In this document: piece by piece, positions 36,591 through 44,802 of the stretch
Position numbering within the stretch: the first letter of the stretch is position 1
Layout: each line of letters opens with the position of its first letter
NCBI RefSeq assembly: GCF_001590865.1
Contig: NZ_BBUY01000001.1
Coordinates: 323,607-387,606, forward strand
DNA length: 64,000 nucleotides
Origin: Streptomyces sp. NBRC 110611
GTDB lineage: Bacteria > Actinomycetota > Actinomycetes > Streptomycetales > Streptomycetaceae
Direction of reading: 5' to 3'
The notes under the pieces: model-generated
The model's database searches: none
Seen by the model: only the letters and a program-made list of their open reading frames with translations
Told to the model about the DNA's origin: nothing
Position numbers and translations under genes: made by a program

Positions 36591-37679
36591 ATGGCACGTA
36601 CGCGCAGAACAGTGACACGTACGCTCGGGGCGCCGGAAGGTACGTCCAGGACAGCGGAAGGTACGTCCAGGACAGCGGCACGCAGGCGGGGGACGGTCAT
36701 CGGCGCCGGGCTCGCCGCCGGCGCGCTGACGCTGTCCCTCAGCGGCTGCGGTGCCGCCGACATGACCAAGCAGGCCTCGCCGTACGCGGCGGTGGGCGGC
36801 GCCAAGTCCGTCAGTATGCCCATCGGCACCTGGGTCGGCGCACAGGCGAACGTCGCCGTGGCGAAGTACCTTCTTGAGCACGAGCTCGGCTACCACGTCG
36901 ACACCGTGCAGGTGGACGAGCAGCCGGCCTGGGACGCGCTCAGCCAGGGCCGGGTGGACGCCATCCTGGAGGACTGGGGCCACCCCGAAGAGGAACAGCG
37001 CTACGTCAAGGACAAGAAGACGGTCACGGCGGGCGGCGGCAACGGCGTCGTCGGCCACATCGGCTGGTGGGTCCCCAAGTACTGGGCCGACAAGCACCCC
37101 GACGTGACCGACTGGAAGAACCTCGACAAGTACGCCGACCAGCTCCGCACCGCGGAGAGCGGCAAGAAGGGCCAACTCCTCGACGGCTCCCCGTCCTTCG
37201 TCACCAACGACAAGGCGCTGGTGAAGAACCTCGACCTCAATTACGAGGTGGTGTTCGCGGGGTCCGAGGCGGCGCAGATCACCCAGATCAAGCAGTTCGC
37301 CAAGCAGCAGAAGCCCTTCCTCACGTACTGGTACGAGCCGCAGTGGCTCTTCAACCAGGTGCCGATGGTGGAGGTCAAACTCCCCGAGTACACCGAGGCC
37401 TGCGGGGAGAAGGGGGCCAAGGACCCGGAGTCCATCGACTGCGCGTACCCCACCGTCCCCCTCCAGAAGTACTTCAACACCGACTTCGCCAAGAGCGGCA
37501 GCACCGCCGCGAAGTTCCTGAAGAACTTCAGCTGGACCAAGGACGACCAGAACGAGGTCTCCGAATCGATCGCCTCGGACGGCCTCTCGTCCGAAGAGGC
37601 GGCGAAGCGCTGGGCGGAGAAGCATCCGGACGTGTGGAAGCGGTGGCTGCCCGAGGGGGCGAAGGACGCCAAGGAGTAG
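36591..37679 (+). CDS. proX: Glycine betaine-binding lipoprotein
   Basis: 362 residues. After a long basic start with a duplicated GTSRTAE segment comes a lipoprotein signal ending LSLSGC (Cys53). The OpuAC/ProX domain follows: SVSMPIGTWVGAQANVAVAKYLLE, then GRVDAILEDWGHPEEEQ and the aromatic-rich YWYEPQWLFNQVPMVEV that would form the cage for the trimethylammonium head. ATG 36591 lies four bases after the permease stop. A strong terminator at 37726-37759 ends the operon. Confidence 0.94.
   Translation: MARTRRTVTRTLGAPEGTSRTAEGTSRTAARRRGTVIGAGLAAGALTLSLSGCGAADMTKQASPYAAVGGAKSVSMPIGTWVGAQANVAVAKYLLEHELGYHVDTVQVDEQPAWDALSQGRVDAILEDWGHPEEEQRYVKDKKTVTAGGGNGVVGHIGWWVPKYWADKHPDVTDWKNLDKYADQLRTAESGKKGQLLDGSPSFVTNDKALVKNLDLNYEVVFAGSEAAQITQIKQFAKQQKPFLTYWYEPQWLFNQVPMVEVKLPEYTEACGEKGAKDPESIDCAYPTVPLQKYFNTDFAKSGSTAAKFLKNFSWTKDDQNEVSESIASDGLSSEEAAKRWAEKHPDVWKRWLPEGAKDAKE
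36636..36677 (+). repeat. 21-bp tandem duplication at the start of proX
   Basis: A 21-base unit containing GGAAGGTACGTCCAGG is present twice head to tail near 36636-36677, encoding EGTSRTA twice before the lipoprotein signal. It lengthens the cytoplasmic n-region in frame. Exact edges may be off by a few bases. Confidence 0.65.
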
Positions 37680-37725
37680 TAGGCAGCCGGGCTGCCGCGT
37701 CCCGGACTGCCGCGTTCCGGGCCGC

Positions 37726-37759
37726 CGAAGGGGGAGGACCAGCCGGTCCTCCCCCTTCG
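37726..37759 (+). terminator. Terminator of the betaine operon
   Basis: A perfect 15-base stem (37726-37740 with 37745-37759; arm core GGGGGAGGACC) closes on a 4-base loop, AGCC, about 47 bases after the proX stop. Confidence 0.9.
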
Positions 37760-37867
37760 TGCTCGCTGGGGCATAGTAGAGCGCGGCCCGAACCGGGGCA
37801 TGAACACGTAAGGAAGCGGTGCGGCCGAAGTCCGGCGGTGCCGTACGAGCCAGGGGGGACCTGCTCC

Positions 37868-39094
37868 ATGCCGTCCACGCCACCGATGCGATCCATGCTG
37901 TCCATCCGCCGCTCCACCGCCGCGGCCGCCGCACTCGCCGCGCTGCTCGCGGTCACCGTCACCGCCTGCGGCCCCAGCGGTGACAAGGCCGCCGCACCCG
38001 GCAGTTCGGCCGCCGCCGACCAGAACGGCCGGGGCGGTGGGGGCGAGGGCGGTGATGGCGGCGACGGCGGCGGCCTGAAGCTCCCCGAGGACATGCCGAC
38101 CAGCATCGACGACCTGAAGAAGTGGAAGGACGGCGGCTGGCAGAACTGGGACAAGTGGGCTCGTAGGGCGCAGGACTTCGCCAACCCGATCATCAAGGAT
38201 CATTGGAAGAACGAGCGCCTCGCCCAGGCGAAGCCCGTCCCGGAAGTCGGGGTGAAGGCCGTCGGCGCGGGCAGCGAGTTCGACGCCACCGACCCCGAGC
38301 CGCGCCCGGTCACCGCGATACAGGTCGGCCGCCCGTACCACCGGAACATGGCCCCGGTCGGAAAGATCTTCTTCGACAGCCCCAAGGGTCCGATGGTCTG
38401 CTCCGGCACGGTCATCCAGGACCCGGCGCACCCCGGCAAGTCCAACCTGGTGTGGACCGCCGGCCACTGCGTGCACTCCGGCAAGCGGGGCGGCTGGATG
38501 CGCAACATCGTCTTCGTCCCCTCGTACAACGACTACGGCGTGCCGATGAACGAGGTGGGCCGGCGCCCCGCGCAGCAGGTCACGCCGTACGGCCGGTACT
38601 GGGCGGACTGGATCACCACCTCCGGTGAGTGGATCACCATGGGCAGCGGCGAGCGCGGCAACGGCGGCTCGGCCTACGACTTCGCCGTGCTGCACGTCAA
38701 GCCGGAGAACAGCAACGGCAAGTCCCTCCAGGAGACCGTGGGCATCGCCATCCCGGTCTGGTTCAACGCCCCTTCCGCCGCCGGCATCAGCTTCGTACGA
38801 GCCGTCGGCTATCCGGCGGCGCCGCCGTACGACGGCGCGCAGATGATGGCGTGCCAGGGCCGACCGGGCCGCCTCGTCATGGAGCAGGGCACGCCGGCCA
38901 TGGACCGCATCGGCTGCACCATGACCGGCGGGACCTCCGGCGGCGGCTGGTTCGCCGAGCGCGACGGCAAGCTGGCCCTGGTGTCCAACACCTCCATCAG
39001 CTCCACCACCCACACCTGGCTCGCCGGCCCCCACCTGGGCCCGGAGGCCGAGCGCGTCTTCAGCACCATCAGCCGGAAGTTCGCCGGCCGGTAG
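37868..39094 (+). CDS. Trypsin-like serine protease lipoprotein
   Basis: 408 residues from ATG 37868, GGGGGGA upstream. The signal peptide ends AVTVTAC, a lipobox-like site (Cys34). A Gly/Asp-rich linker follows. The protease domain keeps the triad pattern: His in WTAGHCVHSG, Asp in YDFAVLHV, Ser in MTGGTSGGGWF. Extra Cys residues (VCSGTV, MACQG, GCTMTGG) fit extracellular disulfides. It resembles the V8-like/trypsin-like proteases anchored outside streptomycete cells. It is not part of the betaine operon because a terminator lies between. Confidence 0.92.
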   Translation: MPSTPPMRSMLSIRRSTAAAAALAALLAVTVTACGPSGDKAAAPGSSAAADQNGRGGGGEGGDGGDGGGLKLPEDMPTSIDDLKKWKDGGWQNWDKWARRAQDFANPIIKDHWKNERLAQAKPVPEVGVKAVGAGSEFDATDPEPRPVTAIQVGRPYHRNMAPVGKIFFDSPKGPMVCSGTVIQDPAHPGKSNLVWTAGHCVHSGKRGGWMRNIVFVPSYNDYGVPMNEVGRRPAQQVTPYGRYWADWITTSGEWITMGSGERGNGGSAYDFAVLHVKPENSNGKSLQETVGIAIPVWFNAPSAAGISFVRAVGYPAAPPYDGAQMMACQGRPGRLVMEQGTPAMDRIGCTMTGGTSGGGWFAERDGKLALVSNTSISSTTHTWLAGPHLGPEAERVFSTISRKFAGR

Positions 39095-39118
39095 CGGGGA
39101 GGCGTCCTTGACCGGGCA

Positions 39119-39709
39119 TCAGCCCTGGGCCCGGGAGTTCCCGCCGAAGTCCCAGCCGACCGGGATACGGGCCGCCACGTTCAGCCGGTTCCAGCAGTTG
39201 ATCGCCGTGATCAGCGCGATCAGACGGGCCAGTTCGGCGTCCTCGAAGTGGGCGGCGGCGCGCTCGTACACCGCGTCCGGTACGAAGCCGTCGGTCAGGA
39301 CGGTGACCGCCTCGGTGAGGGCGAGGGCGGCCCGCTCCCTCTCCGTGTAGAGCCCGGGAACCTCCTCCCAGGCGTTGAGCAGGGCGATCCGCTGCTCGCT
39401 CTCACCGGCCTTCCGGGCATCCGTGATGTGCATATCGAGGCAGTACGCACAGCGGTTGAGCTGCGACGCACGGATGAGGAGCAGCTCGACCAGGGCCGGG
39501 TCGAGGTCCTTCTTGGCGGCCTTGGTCAGCGCCAGCAGAGGGGCGAAGATCCCGGGCGCGAGCGCGTAGAGCGGGAGCCGGGACGGTGCGGTGCTGGTGT
39601 CCGTCGTGGTGCCGATGTCCGTCATGGTGCTGGTATCCGTCATCGTGCTGCTGGTGTCCGTCATCGTGCTCATGCCCATCGTGGTGCTGGTGTCCGTCGT
39701 GGTGGTCAT
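39119..39709 (-). CDS. AhpD-like carboxymuconolactone decarboxylase family protein (copy 2 of tandem pair)
   Basis: 196 residues. The first about 40 are Thr/Met/Asp repeats (MTDTSSTMTDTSTMTD) made by short DNA repeats. The CMD domain has LLLIRASQLNRCAYCLDMH with the CxxC and His of AhpD-type thiol peroxidase partners, and a long helical end. Its start overlaps the stop of the upstream paralogue (ATGA). The 3' halves of the two genes are almost identical, including about 60 bases in a row around the ERAAAHFEDAEL block. Confidence 0.9.
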   Translation of the reverse strand: MTTTTDTSTTMGMSTMTDTSSTMTDTSTMTDIGTTTDTSTAPSRLPLYALAPGIFAPLLALTKAAKKDLDPALVELLLIRASQLNRCAYCLDMHITDARKAGESEQRIALLNAWEEVPGLYTERERAALALTEAVTVLTDGFVPDAVYERAAAHFEDAELARLIALITAINCWNRLNVAARIPVGWDFGGNSRAQG

Positions 39710-40215
39710 GCCTGCCCCGGGGCCCGGCGGGTGGAGACGCCGAAGCGGTTCCAGGCGTTGATCGTGGTGATCAGTGCGATCAGCTGGGCCAGTTCGGCGT
39801 CCTCGAAGTGGGCGGCGGCGCGCTCGTACACCGCGTCCGGTACGAAGCCGTCGGTGAGAACGGTGATGGCTTCGGTGAGGGCGAGGGCGGCCCGCTCCTT
39901 CTCCGTGTAGAAGCCGGGGGCCTCCTCCCAGGCGTTGAGGAGGTGGACGCGCTGTTCGGTCTCGCCGGCCTTCCGGGCCTCCGCGATGTGCATGTCGATG
40001 CAGAGCGCACAGCGGTTGAGCTGCGATGCGCGGATCTTGACCAGTTCGGCCAGCGTCGGGTCCACACCCTTACGCGCCGCCACGTCCAGCGCGATCATGG
40101 CCTTGTAGGCGTCGGGGGCGAGCTCCGCCCAGCGGAGGCGGGGCCCGTGCCGGTGCTCCGGCCCCGCCGCCGCTCCAGAGGTCTTCTCGGTCGTCATGGT
40201 CTTCTCGGTCGTCAT
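39706..40215 (-). CDS. AhpD-like carboxymuconolactone decarboxylase family protein (copy 1 of tandem pair)
   Basis: 169 residues from ATG 40215. CMD motif LVKIRASQLNRCALCIDMH (CxxC plus His), then ETEQRVHLLNAWEEAPGFYTEKERAAL in the same order as its neighbour. The first codons are an 18-bp tandem duplication (TMTTEKT) that offers a second in-frame ATG at 40197. It is divergent, 47 bp away, from a MocR-type regulator, which likely controls the pair. Confidence 0.9.
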   Translation of the reverse strand: MTTEKTMTTEKTSGAAAGPEHRHGPRLRWAELAPDAYKAMIALDVAARKGVDPTLAELVKIRASQLNRCALCIDMHIAEARKAGETEQRVHLLNAWEEAPGFYTEKERAALALTEAITVLTDGFVPDAVYERAAAHFEDAELAQLIALITTINAWNRFGVSTRRAPGQA

Positions 40216-40262
40216 GGGTACGACGCTACGTCGGCAATGGCGCAACGGTATGGTCCACTTCC
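40216..40262. promoter_or_regulatory. 47-bp divergent promoter between the AhpD pair and the MocR gene
   Basis: Both start codons lie at the edges of a 47-bp gap. Overlapping promoters are needed here, so MocR binding would affect both directions. ATGGCGCAACGG and ATGGTCCACTT are short related pieces, but no clear long operator is visible. Confidence 0.45.
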
Positions 40263-41810
40263 ATGGAGAATTCCTGGGCCACTTTCGGCCGCGACCTGCA
40301 TCTGGACCTCACCGGCCACGGCCACGGCCCGGGCGCCGGCACCGGCGGCGGTTCCGGCCACGGCGCGGGTACCGGCGGCGGTTCCGGTCGCGGCACCGGT
40401 GGTGGACTGCGTGCCGCCCTGCTGCGCGCACTGCGGGACGCGGTACGGTCCGGCCGGCTGGCCCCGGGCACCCGCCTCCCGTCCTCCCGTTCCCTCGCCG
40501 CCGACCTCGGCATCGCCCGTAACACGGTCGCCGACGCCTACGCCGAGCTCGTCGCCGAGGGCTGGCTCAGCGCCCGCCAGGGCTCCGGCACCCGGGTCGC
40601 CGAGCGAGCACTGCCGCGCACCACGCCCACCACAGCCACCACGCCCACCACGCCCACCACACCCGGCATGTCCACCGCCCGGCGGCCATCCGCCCTGCCC
40701 GGCCACCCCGCCCAGCCGCGCTTCGACCTCACCCCCGGCACCCCGGACGTCTCCGCCTTCCCCCGCACCGCCTGGCTCGCCGCCGCCCGCCGGGCGCTGA
40801 CCTCCGCCCCCAGTGAGGCCTTCGGCTACAGCCCCCCGGCCGGCCGCCCGGAGCTGCGCGCCGTCCTCGCCGACTACCTGGCCCGCGCCCGCGGCGTCCA
40901 TGCCGACCCCGACCGGATCATCATCTGCACCGGCTTCATGCAGGGCCTGGCCCTGCTCGCCCGCGCCCTGGGCCCCGGCCGGCTGGCCACCGAGTCGTAC
41001 GGCCTCGACTTCCACCGCGACGTCATCACCCTCGCCGGACTGCACACCACCCCGCTCCCCATCGACGAACACGGCGCCCGCACCGAACAATTGGGCTCGC
41101 TCGACGACGTACGCGCGGCCCTCCTCACCCCCGCCCACCAGTTCCCCACCGGCGTCCCACTCCACCCCGACCGCCGCGCCGCCGCCGTCAACTGGGCCCG
41201 TGCCACCGGCGGTTACATCCTGGAGGACGACTACGACGGCGAGTTCCGCTACGACCGCCAGCCCGTCGGAGCCCTCCAGGGACTGGACCCCGACCACGTC
41301 GTCTACCTGGGCACCGCCAGCAAGAGCCTCGCCCCCGCACTGCGGCTGGCCTGGATGGTGCTGCCGGACCGCCTCGTCGACCCGGTCCTCGCCGTCAAAC
41401 GCTCCGGCGAATGGGCTTCCGGGGCCCTGGAACAGCTCACCCTCGCCGAGTTCATCTCCTCCGGCGGTTACGACCGCCACCTCCGCGGGATGCGGCTGCG
41501 CTATCGGCGCCGCCGCGACCAGCTGGTCGCGGCCCTGGCCGAGCACGCGCCGCACGTCCACGTCTCCGGCATCGCGGCCGGCCTGCACGCCCTCCTGGAA
41601 CTCCCGCCCGGTACCGAACAGTCCATCGTCCAGGCCGCCCGCTGGCAGGGCCTCGCCCTGGAGGGCCTGAGCCGCTTCCGCGACCCCGCCGCCCCACAAC
41701 AGCCCACCCGCGACGCCCTCGTCGTGACATACGGCAGACCACCGGACCACGCCTTCGGCAGCGTCCTGAACGCCCTGCTCAGAACCCTGCCCCCGGAACC
41801 GGCGGCGTAA
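40263..41810 (+). CDS. MocR/PdxR-type GntR regulator with aminotransferase domain
   Basis: 515 residues. N-terminal GntR winged helix (LRDAVRSGRLAPGTRLPSSR, then NTVADAYAELVAEGWL) after a His/Gly/Thr-rich lead. The aminotransferase-like domain (about 150-510) has YILEDDYDGEFRYDRQPVGAL and the PLP Lys in TASKSLAPALRLAW. Such proteins use PLP or an amine ligand as effector and usually control a divergent gene, here the AhpD-like pair. The start is ATG 40263. A Thr/Pro linker (PTTATTPTTPTTPG) joins the two domains. Confidence 0.93.
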   Translation: MENSWATFGRDLHLDLTGHGHGPGAGTGGGSGHGAGTGGGSGRGTGGGLRAALLRALRDAVRSGRLAPGTRLPSSRSLAADLGIARNTVADAYAELVAEGWLSARQGSGTRVAERALPRTTPTTATTPTTPTTPGMSTARRPSALPGHPAQPRFDLTPGTPDVSAFPRTAWLAAARRALTSAPSEAFGYSPPAGRPELRAVLADYLARARGVHADPDRIIICTGFMQGLALLARALGPGRLATESYGLDFHRDVITLAGLHTTPLPIDEHGARTEQLGSLDDVRAALLTPAHQFPTGVPLHPDRRAAAVNWARATGGYILEDDYDGEFRYDRQPVGALQGLDPDHVVYLGTASKSLAPALRLAWMVLPDRLVDPVLAVKRSGEWASGALEQLTLAEFISSGGYDRHLRGMRLRYRRRRDQLVAALAEHAPHVHVSGIAAGLHALLELPPGTEQSIVQAARWQGLALEGLSRFRDPAAPQQPTRDALVVTYGRPPDHAFGSVLNALLRTLPPEPAA

Positions 41811-42116
41811 GTACGTCACGAGGACGACGTGCCGACGGCGACTACAGGACGGGCTGGGCGAATGGCGGCCGGTCTTGCCGTTCGACATTTCGGGGGTGCA
41901 CATGCCCCTTGGGACATGGCACCCCCACCCATCACCCCCACCCACCACCCAAGTACGGCTTCAGCCTGGCCCACTCCGCGTCACTGAGATCTCCCCGTCC
42001 CACATGCCTGGGAACGAGTTCTCCCCTCGGTTCGTCACCGACCCATCAGACAGGCCCTGGTCAGCAGATCAGGAAAACCGTTGGGCTGCCCGACGTGCTT
42101 CAGACATGATCGACTC
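41811..42116. other. Gap between MocR gene and GNAT gene
   Basis: Besides the transposase remnant at 41950-42012, this 306-bp gap holds repeated CACCCCCACCCA-like C/A tracts (about 41920-41955) that recur near 43110-43140. No intact gene is seen. Confidence 0.4.
41950..42012 (-). pseudogene. Remnant of an IS5-family transposase N-terminus
   Basis: On the minus strand this reads PRHVGRGDLSDAEWARLKPYL, matching the usual start of Streptomyces IS5-type transposases (GRGDLTDxEWxRLxPLLP). The frame then becomes Gly/Trp-rich low complexity and no catalytic DDE region follows. It is the only trace of an insertion sequence I can support in the accessory region. It lies in the otherwise empty 41811-42116 gap. 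Confidence 0.5.
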
Positions 42117-42680
42117 GTGGACACCTACCTGGAGACCGAGCGCCTGGCCCTGCGCCGCTTCACTGCAGAGGACGCGGACCTGCTGATCGAGCTGGACAGC
42201 GACCCGGCCGTGATGCGCTACCTGACCGGCGGCAATCCGACCGCGCCGGAGGTGGTCCGCGAGTGCTACCTGCCGAGAATTCTCGCCGGCTACGAGAAGT
42301 GGGGCGGCGACCTCGGACTATTCGCCGCGTACGAGAAGGACGGCGGCGCGTTCATCGGCTGGTTCCACCTGCGTCCCGAGCCGGAGGGCCCGTTGGACGA
42401 GGCAGAACTCGGCTACCGGCTGCGGCAGGCGGCTTGGGGCAAGGGTTATGCCACCGAGGGCTCCCGGGCCTTGCTGGGCAAGGCGTTCACAGAGCTCGGT
42501 GTACGCATGGTCTGGGCTGCGACGATGTGCGTGAACCAGGGTTCGCGCAACATCATGGAGAAGCTCGAAATGACGCTCGCGGACACCATCCCCACTCCCT
42601 CCGACATGGAGATGGTCGAGGGTTCCGAGCATGGAGGCGTACGGTACGAGATCACCAAGGAGCAGTGGCAGCAGCAGTAG
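42117..42680 (+). CDS. GNAT family N-acetyltransferase (RimJ/RimL-like)
   Basis: 187 residues from GTG 42117. Start: DTYLETERLALRRFTAEDADLL; acetyl-CoA loop RQAAWGKGYATEGSRALL; end GGVRYEITKEQWQQQ. This is the RimJ/RimL-type pattern of GNAT proteins that acetylate amino groups of small molecules or N-termini. The ATG at 42081 would add 12 residues with no family match. It stands between remnant regions; its substrate is unknown. Confidence 0.88.
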   Translation: MDTYLETERLALRRFTAEDADLLIELDSDPAVMRYLTGGNPTAPEVVRECYLPRILAGYEKWGGDLGLFAAYEKDGGAFIGWFHLRPEPEGPLDEAELGYRLRQAAWGKGYATEGSRALLGKAFTELGVRMVWAATMCVNQGSRNIMEKLEMTLADTIPTPSDMEMVEGSEHGGVRYEITKEQWQQQ

Positions 42681-42870
42681 CCACGGCGCGAACGGCCGTT
42701 CTGCATCCACGCCCACCGGAACCGGTAGGTGGACGGCAGGAGCGGTACCAGGCTGACGGGGCCTGCCACGGACTGTTGGTTACCTCCAACGACACCCCTT
42801 ACTGGGCGATCAGCGACTGGCCCGGTAGCAGTAGCGGAGGCGCTGACACGGCGGAACGAGCCTCTGAACG

Positions 42871-42911
42871 GTACCCCTCGGAGGGGTACTTGAGGGGTAC
42901 TTGAGGGGTAC
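42871..42911. repeat. 11-bp iteron-like array with an inverted copy
   Basis: GTACCCCTC (42871-42879) faces GAGGGGTAC (42881-42889), and GAGGGGTACTT then repeats with an 11-bp period (42881-42891, 42892-42902, 42903-42911). The spacing places each copy on the same face of the helix, as in operator or iteron arrays. No gene start lies directly downstream; the WXG100-like gene begins at 43269. Confidence 0.7.
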
Positions 42912-43081
42912 GCGCGGGGCCAGTCTCTCCCTGAGCCCAACAACGGCACAGGGAGAGACAGAGGCCGCAATGACAACTCCGACCGCAGATCCCGACGTGA
43001 GCATCGTCCGGCTGCACCGGAGGTCGCACTGACCACACGAGCGCGTCTGACCACCGAGAACGTGCAGGACGCCAGCGGGCC

Positions 43082-43169
43082 TCGCTCGACGAGGTACGCG
43101 CGGCCCTCCTCACCCCCACCCACCACCCCCACCCACCACCGCCTGCGTCTTGGCTGGATTGCGCCTGCA
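43082..43169 (+). pseudogene. Decayed fragment of a MocR-type aminotransferase gene
   Basis: The first about 45 bases differ from 41095-41140 of the intact MocR gene at only about three positions (SLDEVRAALLTPTHH against SLDDVRAALLTPAHQ). Then come C/A-rich repeats. From 43143 another frame reads LRLGWIAPA, the MocR sequence that normally lies about 80 residues further on. This is a deletion and frameshift remnant. Confidence 0.55.
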
Positions 43170-43268
43170 CCAGGGCGATTGTCAGTGCGGTATGTCATCG
43201 TCATCACGTGGTAGCCGTTGACTAATCAGCGGCTTGCAATGACAAGGGCCTAGGGGGAGGCATGTGCA

Positions 43269-43589
43269 ATGGCTGGCGACGGCTTTGACATAGACACCGA
43301 CCAACTCAAGTCCGCTGCACCGACATTCCACCGTGAGTCCGCCGCCCTGGAACAAGCGACGGCCAAACTCCGGCACACACTCGACGGACTGGGCGAGCCG
43401 TGGGGCGGCGACGAACAGGGCAAGAAGTTCGAGCACGCCTACGCCCCACACCGCACACAGATAGAGAAAGCAGCCGCAGCCCTGACCAAGGGCCTCTCCA
43501 GCATCACCAAGGCCATGAACGACATGGCCGCCAACCACGACGAGGCCGACCAGTCGGCCAAGTCGGGCTTCAAGGACGGCGGTTCCTGA
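43269..43589 (+). CDS. WXG100-like ESX/type VII substrate protein
   Basis: 106 residues. Two predicted helices flank EPWGGDEQGKKFEHAYAP, the WxG turn of WXG100 proteins. The start (FDIDTDQLKSAAPTFHRES) and end (MNDMAANHDEADQSAKSGF) are helix-rich, and length is right for the family. ATG 43269 follows GGGGGAGG. Its TGA overlaps the ATG of the downstream toxin gene, so it is the likely export partner of that toxin. No ESX core genes are in the window. Confidence 0.85.
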   Translation: MAGDGFDIDTDQLKSAAPTFHRESAALEQATAKLRHTLDGLGEPWGGDEQGKKFEHAYAPHRTQIEKAAAALTKGLSSITKAMNDMAANHDEADQSAKSGFKDGGS

Positions 43590-44796
43590 TGGGCGCCGCC
43601 GACAAAGCAAAAGAGATCGTCCAGGACCTCACCGGCATGTGGTGGCCGGAAGGCGACGAAGACCACTTACGCGAAGCCGCCCGCGCCTGGCGCACCTACG
43701 CCGACGACGTCGAAGACTCCACCGCGGCCTGCCACAAAAAGGCCCAGGACGTCATCGACAACAACAAAGGCAAATCGATCGAAGCCTTCGGCGAGTTCTG
43801 GCGCCGCTACCACAAGGCGGCGGCAAGGGCTACCTCGACGACGTCGCCACCGCCGCCCGCGACATGGCCAAAGCACTCGACAAGTACGCCGACCAGGTCG
43901 CCGAGGCGAAGAAGAAGATCGAGCACGAACTGGAGATCGCCGGAACAGTCCTCGCCACCGCCGCCACCGCCGCCACCGCCGCCACCGCCGCCACCGGCGG
44001 CATCGAAGCCATCACCGTCGACGTAGTCGTCGCCCAAGGCGGCCGCAACCTCCTCGGCGATCAGAAGGGGATCAACCTTCAGGAGGTCAAGGATGCGGGT
44101 GTCAGCGGTCTCGTCTTGGGTGGCGTCTTCGGAGGCGCGGGCCGTGCGGCAAAGGCCGTGGGCGACGCCGGCGGCATCAAGAACATCGCCACCAACCTCG
44201 ACGGCCTGAACCTCAAGGCATTCAAGGGCCTCAAACTGAAGTCCTTTGAGGGCTTTCAACTCAACGTCGGTGGCCCCCGCTTGGCTATGTCAGGCGACGC
44301 CCCCGTCGGCAGCGGCCCCTACATGTCTATGACCAGCAAGGGCCCAACCGGACGGACCGGCGGAGGCAGCGGACGCGCACCGCAGAAACCAATCCCGACG
44401 TACTGCAAGCCACTGGACAGCTTGGGGCGAGCCACCGGCGTCGAAACGAGAATCACGCAAGACATGCTCGACACCGGTACCAAGGCTTCCCGTCGGATGC
44501 AGCCCCCGGGCTGGGAAGGCGAACCCGCAGGTCACACGCGTGGACACCTCCTGGCCCGGTCGCTCGGAGGCGACGGCCGCTCTGAGGCCAACATCGTGAT
44601 CATGCACAAGCGGGCGAACAACCAGGTGATGGAAAAGCTCGAAGATCAGATTTACGAAACCGTGAAAGAGCGGGGGAGTGTGGAATATTCAGCGGCACCG
44701 GTCTACGCCAAGCCGGGCGATATCATTCCAACAGGTATCCACATCAGGGCCATCGGGCCCAGCCTGCACATCGACCAGACCATCATCAATAAGTAG
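43589..44796 (+). pseudogene. Polymorphic toxin with WXG-like N-terminus and nuclease end; one-base frameshift
   Basis: The N-terminus (GAADKAKEIVQDLTGMWWPE, then DDVEDSTAACHKKAQDVIDN) reads in one frame up to FWRRYHK. The conserved continuation GGGKGYLDDVATAARDMAKA reads in the next frame. The join is at 43814-43818, where one G seems lost from a G/C run; restored, the protein would have about 402 residues. The C-terminus (AGHTRGHLLARSLGGDGRSE, then NIVIMHKRANNQVM) resembles a DNA/RNA non-specific endonuclease toxin of the NS_2 type, with His and Asn of the active site present. A downstream SMI1/KNR4 gene would encode immunity. A sequencing error cannot be excluded. Confidence 0.75.
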
Positions 44797-44802
44797 GCGG
44801 CC

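Larger units (their letters stand above)
42681..43268. other. 588-bp gap in the accessory region
   Basis: No intact gene. It contains the GAGGGGTAC array (42871-42911) and a decayed copy of part of a MocR gene (43082-43169). The rest has no credible coding frame on either strand. Confidence 0.5.

Noticed and set aside
34347..37934. 1195-codon open frame antisense to the betaine transporter genes
   Set aside because: Composition is the Arg/Gly/His-rich pattern of reverse frames in high-GC DNA; the plus strand has clear ABC transporter genes.
42681..43207. Minus-strand frame of about 250 codons over 42446-43207
   Set aside because: Runs antisense to the GNAT gene and through the iteron and remnant region, with no domain.
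43589..44796. Programmed -1 frameshift in the toxin gene
   Set aside because: No classic slippery heptamer or downstream pseudoknot is evident; a lost base is simpler.
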